Origin: Treponema sp.
GTDB taxonomy: Bacteria; Spirochaetota; Spirochaetia; Treponematales; Breznakiellaceae
Reading direction: 5' to 3'
Length of the DNA: 8,832 nucleotides
Assembly: GCA_031258505.1 (NCBI GenBank)
Contig: JAIRMT010000064.1
Coordinates: forward strand, 1-8,832
A program made the translations under genes and the position numbers. Every line of letters starts with the position of its first letter. The stretch's first letter is position 1. The notes beneath the pieces are model-generated. The model did not search any database. It was not told the DNA's origin and worked only from the letters and a program-made list of their open reading frames with translations. Shown one piece after another: positions 1 through 6,529 of the stretch.

Positions 1-234
1 GGAACTAACGCCTAGTTCCTTATGGGAACTAACACCTAGTTCCTTATGGGAACTAACACCTAGTTCCTTATGGGAACTAACACCTAGTTCCTCTAGGAAC
101 TAACGCCTAGTTCCTTATGGGAACTAACGCCTAGTTCCTTATGGGAACTAACGCCTAGTTCCTTATGGGAACTAACACCTAGTTCCTTATGGGAACTAAC
201 ACCTAGTTCCTTATGGGAACTAACGCCTAGTTCC
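1..234. repeat. 24-bp tandem repeat array, each unit a 7-bp-stem hairpin
   Basis: Ten head-to-tail copies start at 1, 25, 49, 73, 96, 120, 144, 168, 192 and 216, and the array probably continues off the left edge. Each unit is the inverted repeat GGAACTA-N5-TAGTTCC followed by a TTATG spacer; the copy starting at 73 has the shorter spacer TCTA, giving a 23-bp period there. All stems are identical. The only other difference is the third loop base, G or A (ACGCC or ACACC), in the order G A A A G G G A A G. One frame per strand is open through a 24-bp unit, but the 23-bp copy breaks the frame and there is no start or ribosome binding site, so it is not coding. There are no spacers of unique sequence, so it is not a CRISPR. 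Function unknown. Confidence 0.95.
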
Positions 235-237
235 TTA

Positions 238-252
238 TTAGAGACGCTCTAA
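238..252. repeat. Short perfect inverted repeat at the array edge
   Basis: TTAGAG-ACG-CTCTAA is a 6-bp perfect stem with a 3-nt loop, directly after the last 24-bp repeat. No T-run follows, so it is not a convincing terminator. The sequence from 253 to 308 holds nothing I can recognise. Confidence 0.6.
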
Positions 253-308
253 GCCCTGCTTCCACGAACCGGCTGATTTCTATGCGTTTATCCTGCAATG
301 AAGAATTT

Positions 309-371
309 ATCATCGAATGGACGCTGATATACGCGAATATTTCATCGCGTTCATTCGCGTAATTCGATGAT
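309..371. repeat. Nested inverted repeat upstream of the lipoprotein gene
   Basis: Outer arms ATCATCGAAT (309-318) and ATTCGATGAT (362-371) are a perfect 10-bp inverted repeat. Nested inside are ACGCGAAT (331-338) and ATTCGCGT (353-360), a perfect 8-bp inverted repeat. The right arm is followed by a pyrimidine-rich CTTTTTCTTT, so a + strand transcript could form a long hairpin with a partial T-tract. It could be a terminator for something entering from the left, a dispersed extragenic palindrome, or a miniature element. The rest of the leader (372-431) holds only a possible -10-like TATAAC at 421-426. Confidence 0.8.
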
Positions 372-431
372 CTTTTTCTTTCCGGCGCGTAAGGTGAATC
401 AAATAAGACATTGCTCTCCTTATAACAGAGT

Positions 432-1262
432 ATGAAACACTATTTGCTGTTATGCGGTGTCCTGCTGGGTGTATGCGCGTGTGCGCGTACTGAGTACAGC
501 GCGGCGCTGTATGAAATCGAGTTTCCGGCCATGCCGGAAGCGTGGCGCGAACTGCTGGGGGAACCACGCTGGCGGGTCGAGTGGATAAGTCCGCAAGGCG
601 CTGAATCGCTTGAAAGCAGCGGTAACGCGCCGACGCTGGCGCTCATCGAAGCGTGGACCAATCCCATCATCGCGTACCCGTTCTGGCTAGAACAGGGGCT
701 TGGTCCAGGCATGATGAAACCAGCAGGCGCGCTCTTTCCATTCGATGTGGAAGGTAAGCGGATACGGCTTTCATGGCAGGGCGGGATTGAGGCGCTGGTC
801 TATCGGGAGCTTGCCTCGGCAGCGCTGCTCGCAAACAAGGAATCAAGACAGCCCTTTTACTTTAACTGGCCCAGGTTCCGGGAACTGCTCGCCGACCCCA
901 GTCTTAACGAGGAAGCGCGCAGCGACCCTTGGCTTGTAGACTGGAAAACGTTTTGCCTGAAAACAGCGCAGTCAGGTTTTGATAAGCGCCGTATCGCGCC
1001 ACGTGAGACTGAACCCCTGCTTGTTCCGCTAAACGCCGAGACCTACTGGATCGGGTCTTCACCCTTTGCCCCGCCTTTCATCCAGGCCAGCGGCGAAAGT
1101 CTCAGGCTTGAGGTTTCCTGCGCGATTGACACCTATGTTTGTGCGGAGGGAATGCTTCGTTGCACTCAGGGCGCATGGATATGGCAAAGCTGGAACAAGG
1201 CTGGCGACGATTCCGCTTTGTCTAGCCGTGATTACCAGCTTCCAGACTCACGCTTTCCATAA
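432..1262 (+). CDS. Putative Trp-rich lipoprotein, unknown function
   Basis: The ORF encodes 276 aa. The first 17 residues look like a lipoprotein signal peptide: MKH, then a hydrophobic stretch, then V-C-A-C with the lipidated cysteine most likely Cys17. This fits the relaxed spirochaete lipobox ([LVI]-x-[AGS]-C) but not a strict one. The mature part has no further membrane segment and is unusually rich in tryptophan (13 in 276), with Trp-containing patches near residues 38-51, 75-85, 146-171 and 249-254. Three cysteines cluster at 230-244 (C230, C237, C244). I do not recognise the family. The ATG has only a weak AGAG upstream; a TATAAC at 421-426 could be a -10 box but has no matching -35. 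Its last 41 bp overlap the convergent GatB-asparaginase gene. It probably sits in the periplasm, anchored to a membrane. Confidence 0.8.
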   Translation: MKHYLLLCGVLLGVCACARTEYSAALYEIEFPAMPEAWRELLGEPRWRVEWISPQGAESLESSGNAPTLALIEAWTNPIIAYPFWLEQGLGPGMMKPAGALFPFDVEGKRIRLSWQGGIEALVYRELASAALLANKESRQPFYFNWPRFRELLADPSLNEEARSDPWLVDWKTFCLKTAQSGFDKRRIAPRETEPLLVPLNAETYWIGSSPFAPPFIQASGESLRLEVSCAIDTYVCAEGMLRCTQGAWIWQSWNKAGDDSALSSRDYQLPDSRFP

Positions 1263-3639
1263 GTTGCGCCCGCTCTTCCTCAGAGTCAGCGATGAGGCTG
1301 GCCGCGAGGAAGCGGGCAACAGCAGTTTCGGTAGTATACGCGCCCAGAGGAACCGCGCCTTCGCGCCACAGTTCATGGCTTGTCGTGTAGCCTGAAAAAT
1401 CAACAATGCCTTCCTGCTGAGACGTGCAGTAGAACCGTGTACCCCGGCGCTTGCCTGCGGTAAAAACCCGTTTCAAGGAATAGGGACCTTCCCGAAAACC
1501 TGCTGTCCCAGTGTCGTAGAGTTCCAGAAAAAAGTATCTGACACCTTTCTCCATAAGCGCAGTAAGGTAGTCGGAACGCAGACCAGGGTAGATACGGATA
1601 ACGCAGATCGAGTTCACCGCTTCCTCAAGCAACTGGGATAAGACATAGCGGTTTGCCTCAATGGATTCGCTCAGGAGCGAAGTCCCGGAAAACACCGGTA
1701 TATCCATGTTCCAGTTACGGAATCCATCATTGCCGATTCGCTCAAACTTGAGATTAAGGGGCGAAAGCACTTTGCCGCCGTTCACCACATACACGCCTTT
1801 AGGTTTACTGAGGGCAAGGTCAACAGCCTTCTTCATGGTTTGTGTGGCTTCATGCCCCTCAGCCGGCGTGGTTGAGGAAGCTGCCAGTACAATGGGCGCG
1901 CTGGCGTCCGCAAAGAGCCAGTAGAGCAGCGGCGCGGTGTAGGGAAGCGTGTCAGTTCCGTGGGCAACGACAATGCCATTAGCGGTTCCTGAGTTGAGCT
2001 TCTCAACAATGGTTTCAATAAGTGCAGCCCAGTCTGACGGCACGATTTCTTCAGAGAGCAGGCGGCCAACGAATATGGACTCAAAACAGACGTGAGAAAT
2101 GTCCACGCTGCCGGCAAGCAGGTCGCGCAGGACTTTTTCATCACCACATTCAAGGTTGTCATCGTCTGACACGCGGCCTGAGATTGCCCCGCCCATGGAA
2201 AGCACATACACCAGCGAAACAGAGAGCTGTTCCTTGAGTATGTCTTTAACCAGCATGGGTTCCGCAAGCCCGTGTGTTTCCCGCATGATGAGGCCAGTCA
2301 GAAACTGAATCGGCCCAGCCGCGCCTTCACGGATACGGCGTACCTCTTGCGGATTCTCCTCAATGATTCGTTTAACCAAGGCCTCAATCAGTTTCCGGTC
2401 CGTGATCTGTTCCCAGCCCCGTTTACGGAGAATCTTTTCGGGATCGCAGGACTCTTCCAGCACTGCTGTAATGAGCTGTTTCGCTATACCCGCATGAATA
2501 CGCTTGGTTGCCAGCATTTTTAGGATTGCCGCGAAACGTAAGGGACTGAGCGACGTTTCCTCGCCATTGGCAATGTACTTGCGGGCTTTGACCACAAAAG
2601 AGGCCATCCACTGGGCTGTTTCTTTTGGAGACGCGCCGAGCGCCACAGTCTCCTCAAAGTAATCCGCCCTGCTTTTTTCATCGCAGACAAATTCAGCAAG
2701 GTACAAGGGAAGACCGAATGTTTCCACAAAGCGGTTCCGGCGAGTGTCGCTCAGTTCCACAAAAAAGCTGTCCAGAGACTCAAGGATATCCTTTGCCGGC
2801 GCAAAGGGCTGGTCTTCAAGCAATATGAAATGCGGCTTCTCATCACGGGTCCATTTATTTTTAAACGATTCGGTCGTGTTCTTGGCCTCGTTCCAGAGCC
2901 GGCTTTCAGGAACCACAGTGCCGCCCTCAGTAACAATGGCTTCCTGCCGTGAAAGCTCCATGTTAATAGCTTTGGTAACAAAGTTAAACGAGTTGAGGTT
3001 CCGCAGTTTAACGAAGGTTGTGGGCGTTTCCGGGTAGTTTGCCAGAGCGACATAAGCGTTACAGCGGATCACGTTTTCAAGCTGAGTGCCGGGCAGCAGT
3101 TCCAGATACTGGATCAGTCTTCGCAGCGCGTGGAGAAAAAGCTCCGCTTCCTCGCCAATCTCAAAATCAGCGGCAGTTGAAATCCGTAAGCTCGGCATAC
3201 CAGCGCTTGAGTAATCCATCACTGCCTCTGACACCCCATGGGGCGCTTCGACAGTGCGGTGGATCAGCCTGCCCGCGTCTTCCTCAAGGCGTATTTCAGT
3301 AATACGAACATGCTTCTTCCTGCGGTGGAACATAATGTCAATGCCCGCATCAACGCCGAGCTTCACAGATAATCGAGACAGCGCATGACCATCAAGCAAA
3401 GCTGGCATACTCATGTTGCGCTCATACACAGCTTCCCGTGTAATAGAACCATGCAGTCCCTGAATGAGCAGGTATGCTTTTCGCGTTGCTAATGTGTTGA
3501 GCAGGGGAAACGCGCCGCTTTCCCCCCGACACACTGGACAGGAGACAGCAGCGTTATCATCAATCTCGCAGGCGCAGAACGCCTTGGTCTCCGAAGGGAA
3601 CCGAATCCGTACTTCAAGAGCAATGTAAGACTTGTACAT
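1222..3639 (-). CDS. GatB-like / L-asparaginase (GatD-like) fusion protein
   Basis: The product is 805 aa. Residues 1-471 follow bacterial GatB end to end. There is a Cys pair set (C22, C24, C34, C37) typical of its zinc knuckle, LEEDAG at 118-123, RNLNSFNF at 213-220, a RLWNEAK motif at 247-253, and the helical and YqeY-like tail (about 290-471). Residues 474-800 follow type I asparaginase/GatD: VVAHGTDT at 557-564, a candidate catalytic Lys631, IYPGL at 683-687, and a TSQ...GxV region at 739-746. GatB normally transfers ammonia onto Glu-tRNA(Gln) or Asp-tRNA(Asn), with GatA as the amidase; archaea use GatE plus the asparaginase-like GatD. Here no GatE-type insertion is seen. Key residues are changed: R11 in place of the EVH His, R152 for the LIEI Glu, N194 for the RCDAN Asp, A485 for the GGT Thr nucleophile, and AASS in place of TGAQ. 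Activity is therefore doubtful. The ATG fits the family N-terminus, but the upstream region has no clear Shine-Dalgarno. Last gene of the cluster. Confidence 0.9.
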   Translation of the reverse strand: MYKSYIALEVRIRFPSETKAFCACEIDDNAAVSCPVCRGESGAFPLLNTLATRKAYLLIQGLHGSITREAVYERNMSMPALLDGHALSRLSVKLGVDAGIDIMFHRRKKHVRITEIRLEEDAGRLIHRTVEAPHGVSEAVMDYSSAGMPSLRISTAADFEIGEEAELFLHALRRLIQYLELLPGTQLENVIRCNAYVALANYPETPTTFVKLRNLNSFNFVTKAINMELSRQEAIVTEGGTVVPESRLWNEAKNTTESFKNKWTRDEKPHFILLEDQPFAPAKDILESLDSFFVELSDTRRNRFVETFGLPLYLAEFVCDEKSRADYFEETVALGASPKETAQWMASFVVKARKYIANGEETSLSPLRFAAILKMLATKRIHAGIAKQLITAVLEESCDPEKILRKRGWEQITDRKLIEALVKRIIEENPQEVRRIREGAAGPIQFLTGLIMRETHGLAEPMLVKDILKEQLSVSLVYVLSMGGAISGRVSDDDNLECGDEKVLRDLLAGSVDISHVCFESIFVGRLLSEEIVPSDWAALIETIVEKLNSGTANGIVVAHGTDTLPYTAPLLYWLFADASAPIVLAASSTTPAEGHEATQTMKKAVDLALSKPKGVYVVNGGKVLSPLNLKFERIGNDGFRNWNMDIPVFSGTSLLSESIEANRYVLSQLLEEAVNSICVIRIYPGLRSDYLTALMEKGVRYFFLELYDTGTAGFREGPYSLKRVFTAGKRRGTRFYCTSQQEGIVDFSGYTTSHELWREGAVPLGAYTTETAVARFLAASLIADSEEERAQLMESVSLEAGNHG

Positions 3640-3679
3640 GGGCTTGATTTAATCAGCACTGACTCAGGCAATCAAGCCC
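3640..3679 (-). promoter_or_regulatory. 10-bp-stem hairpin between two operon genes
   Basis: GGGCTTGATT (3640-3649) and AATCAAGCCC (3670-3679) are perfect inverse complements separated by 20 nt. In the mRNA the first arm overlaps the stop codon of the 638-aa gene, and the second arm ends directly against the ATG of the fusion gene, so it occupies the place where a ribosome binding site should be. No U-run follows, so it is not an intrinsic terminator. It may limit translation of the fusion gene, couple it to the upstream gene, or mark an mRNA processing site. The structure is seen; the role is inferred. Confidence 0.55.
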
Positions 3680-5588
3680 TGAATACGCTGCGCTGCATAT
3701 TGCGCAACAACTTCAGGGTATACAACTTGATGTACAGTTTAAGACTATCCTGATCCAGACGTTTCAGCGTGGGTATATCCTCAATTAAACCATCAGCGAT
3801 TTCGTCAAGGAAATCCTCGTTTATCTGCGAGAGCTTATACAGGGGCGCATTCCGCCGTATCCGGTTACGAATCAGCCGGTTCACCTCATTTGTTTTCTCA
3901 TTCTTGTTGAACGGTTTCGCCCACTTCTCGTACAAGCGTATGAGATACCACTCCGCAGTATACCCTTCAGGAACCAGTTTAGCCTCAAGTTTTCTGCATA
4001 CTGTCTTGATAGTAACAGGGCCTTCTTTCGAGGCAGCGGGCGGGCTGAAGTTAGATTGTTGAGCGCTTCCTGTTTTCTCCTTTTGTTTCCGAAAGAACCT
4101 GATGATCTTTCCAATAAAAGGAAACGAATACAGTAAGGGCAGTCGCTCTTGAGCCTCGCTCAACAGGTTCTTTTGATTGAGAAAGAGCAGCGTCGAGAGC
4201 GAATACAGCTTATCCGTATCCTTGTTAATCAGCTTGGCGAATTCCGTATAGCCGTCCCATGAGCTGTTCATCTCCTTGTAGAGCTTGGGCAGCTCTTTAT
4301 ACTCCAGCATCGCGGCAAGGGGCGGAATCAGGGAACGGAGGTAGCGCCAGAGCGCAAGCTCAAACATACTCGGATTGGTCATGGATTCTTCAGTTTCATA
4401 TTCCAGCAAAAGCTCTTCCCAGTGATCAACAATCGCGTTTTTAAGAATCGGTTGAGCGTCAAGCAAATAGCGAACACAGAGCAGGGGAAACCGCTGTTTC
4501 AGGATATACCATTGCCCAGCATTTTCTTGATCGCTGATAGTGATAAGCTGGGGAACCTTGTCTTCTTTCGCTGTACTTAGTTCATCAAGGTAACTGAACA
4601 GTTCTTGGTGGGTGTAATGTTTCATCAACAGCGGCAGACCATCACTGCCTACAAATTCAGCGATCTGTCCAGCTTTAAACAGATAAGGTTTTCTCCCAAG
4701 CAAGACAGACAACTCCGCAAAGGCGCGTTCTTTCTCCTTTCTCTTTTTAGCGACCTTGTTATAAAACGCGTTGAACTGTTCTATTATATAGGCTGCTTGC
4801 AGAACCGTAACCTCATCAGGGGAAAGTATCTTTTTGTCTTCCAGATCGTTCTTTACTTCACTGCAGAAAGAAAGCCATAAGAGGTATGCGCTATCCTCGC
4901 CTGCCAAGAGACTGTCAGCAGCCTCGCCAGGCTTGTGGAGAAGTTTATTCAGCATATCCTGTGCATACTCTTCCCTTCCGTGAAAGTAATGACTGAGCTT
5001 CTTCTGAAAGAAGTCATAGTTTAAGTCTTTCATCAGATGATACCGCACCCGCGCAAACGCTGCTTCCAGAAATTCGTTATTAGCTATCGTTGATCCAAGA
5101 AGCAGTATGGAACCGAGCGAATTGGGGAAGCTCATGCTAATAAGCGCGTCCTGAGCAGGCGGCGTTTCCAGCTGCGCAGCCAAGTCATCCACTTCAATAA
5201 AGGTCAATGATTCGGGAGGTAAAGATAGCTTCAGAGAGACTTCGCTGGGAAACGGGGGAATGTTTTTATTTTCCGATGGCTTAAACTCAGCATGGTAAAT
5301 ATCAGCTATCAGAGAGGCGCAGTACTGGGAAAGATACACGGAACGGAACTTACCTTTCTCCTGAAGGCTGCAGGTTCCCTCGTCTGTAAGCTGCTTAATC
5401 TCCTTCCAGAATTTGGCTCTTGTTCCTACTGACCAGTTCAGCAATTCCTCATGTTCGTTGGCGTGGCGTTTAACGTACCGTTCAAGAAAGTCAAGAAACT
5501 GATTTACTTCTATGATGGGAGAATGTCTCTTCCGCGCGTACCTAGTCAGAATTGAATACAGAGAATAGAAATCAGCACCTTCCGCCAT
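3672..5588 (-). CDS. Conserved-looking large helical protein, unknown function
   Basis: The product is 638 aa from the ATG at 5588, which has GAAGG five bases upstream; an in-frame TTG at 5600 would add four residues and is less likely. I do not recognise the family. The protein is charged and mostly helical by composition, with no signal peptide and no convincing membrane segment, so it is probably cytoplasmic. A strongly basic stretch lies near residues 280-288 (KKRKEKER). A Ser/Pro/Ala-rich linker near 505-522 separates a large N-terminal part from a C-terminal part of about 115 residues that is rich in Lys, Arg and Tyr and contains an Arg-dense NRLIRNRIRR. Both basic regions could touch nucleic acid, but no known binding motif is visible. 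It lies 14 bp after the CDF stop and 32 bp before the fusion gene, so it is probably co-transcribed with them. The uninterrupted length and in-frame spacing argue that it is a real gene. Confidence 0.85.
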   Translation of the reverse strand: MAEGADFYSLYSILTRYARKRHSPIIEVNQFLDFLERYVKRHANEHEELLNWSVGTRAKFWKEIKQLTDEGTCSLQEKGKFRSVYLSQYCASLIADIYHAEFKPSENKNIPPFPSEVSLKLSLPPESLTFIEVDDLAAQLETPPAQDALISMSFPNSLGSILLLGSTIANNEFLEAAFARVRYHLMKDLNYDFFQKKLSHYFHGREEYAQDMLNKLLHKPGEAADSLLAGEDSAYLLWLSFCSEVKNDLEDKKILSPDEVTVLQAAYIIEQFNAFYNKVAKKRKEKERAFAELSVLLGRKPYLFKAGQIAEFVGSDGLPLLMKHYTHQELFSYLDELSTAKEDKVPQLITISDQENAGQWYILKQRFPLLCVRYLLDAQPILKNAIVDHWEELLLEYETEESMTNPSMFELALWRYLRSLIPPLAAMLEYKELPKLYKEMNSSWDGYTEFAKLINKDTDKLYSLSTLLFLNQKNLLSEAQERLPLLYSFPFIGKIIRFFRKQKEKTGSAQQSNFSPPAASKEGPVTIKTVCRKLEAKLVPEGYTAEWYLIRLYEKWAKPFNKNEKTNEVNRLIRNRIRRNAPLYKLSQINEDFLDEIADGLIEDIPTLKRLDQDSLKLYIKLYTLKLLRNMQRSVFRA

Positions 5589-5602
5589 GATTACCTTCAA
5601 TT

Positions 5603-6529
5603 TTAGACTTGATATTCACGCAATCCATAACCTTCATCTCGACCTTCAGCACTGTCTCCGATTGGTTCCACATGGATCATAATATCGTACACTTCTACCC
5701 GTTCCTTAATGGCTTTTTCAACAGCTTCGGCGATTGTATGCGCCTCTCTCACCGTGAGCGCAGGATCGACCTCAATATCAATATCAATGTCCCAGAGACC
5801 AGCGACGCGCCTCATACGAGTACGATGAGGATTCCCAGCGCCGCGTACTGAATGAACCGCTTCAAACACGACCTTGTAGAATTCTTTGGTACTGCCGTCC
5901 ATGAGTTCAAGGTTTGCTTCCAGAAAAATCTCAATAGCAGCCTTGATCACCCATAGTCCTACAAGGAGCGCTGCGATGCTGTCAATTACTCCAATACCAG
6001 TCAGGCGTGAAAGGATAAGCCCTATCAGCACAGCAAGCGAAATGCCCACATCAGCAAGCATATTCTTCGCGTTAGCCCTGAGCATGGATGAATCAGCCCT
6101 ATTCCCCAGAACGCGCTGGATACACGCAAGGGCAAACTTACCCATAATGGAGACGAGTGTTACTACCAGTGCGGCTATATCTGGCGCCGGGCGCGCATCG
6201 CCAGTGAAGAGTTGAGACGCGGAGCTAAGTATGAGCTGTGCGCCAGCAAAGAACAGGGTAAAAGACAGGAGCGCGGTTGCCACAGTTTCCGCCCGGCCAT
6301 GTCCCCAGGGATGTTCCGCGTCAGCGGGACGCGAAATTACGCTGGCTATGGCCAGAGACAGCGCCGCAATACACACATCAACAGCCGAATCAATACCGTC
6401 CCCAAGCACAGCAAGGCTTTCTGTATACAGACCAAACCCGATCTTAAGACTCGAAAGAAACAGATTCCCCACCAGGGCAATAAGCGAGGCGAATTTGATA
6501 AGGCGCGCCTTATCGTTTGCTTGGAGCAT
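5603..6529 (-). CDS. Cation diffusion facilitator (CDF) family metal exporter
   Basis: The product is 308 aa, the usual size for a bacterial CDF. It is an inner-membrane antiporter that exports divalent metal in exchange for protons. About six hydrophobic segments span residues 13-200, followed by a cytosolic C-terminal metal-binding domain. In TM2 the metal site reads D47-S-A-V-D51, as in the DxxxD of E. coli YiiP; the conserved loop HPWGHGRAE is at 73-81. In TM5 the usual HxxxD is N156-M-L-A-D160, so the second-helix His is replaced by Asn. This points away from a standard Zn/Cd site, and the substrate cannot be named. The C-terminal domain shows DIDIDIEVD and ends with the family's IHVEP (His286). 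An ATG at 6541 would add four residues; I chose 6529 because AGAAGG lies just upstream, although the spacing is short. The start lies inside the 3' end of mazG, indicating translational coupling. Confidence 0.93.
   Translation of the reverse strand: MLQANDKARLIKFASLIALVGNLFLSSLKIGFGLYTESLAVLGDGIDSAVDVCIAALSLAIASVISRPADAEHPWGHGRAETVATALLSFTLFFAGAQLILSSASQLFTGDARPAPDIAALVVTLVSIMGKFALACIQRVLGNRADSSMLRANAKNMLADVGISLAVLIGLILSRLTGIGVIDSIAALLVGLWVIKAAIEIFLEANLELMDGSTKEFYKVVFEAVHSVRGAGNPHRTRMRRVAGLWDIDIDIEVDPALTVREAHTIAEAVEKAIKERVEVYDIMIHVEPIGDSAEGRDEGYGLREYQV

Noticed and set aside
1..234. CRISPR array
   Set aside because: The 24-bp units are contiguous with only a 4-5-bp constant spacer and no unique spacers; no cas gene is present.
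310..712. Minus-strand ORFs opposite the lipoprotein start
   Set aside because: They overlap a better-supported gene with a signal peptide and have no family features.
1222..3639. Two separate genes joined by a sequencing error
   Set aside because: The frame is continuous through the junction at residues 471-474, both halves are full length, and no stop or internal ribosome binding site is obvious there; still, only read data would settle it.
3640..3679. Intrinsic terminator inside the operon
   Set aside because: The hairpin is followed directly by the ATG of the next gene and has no U-run.
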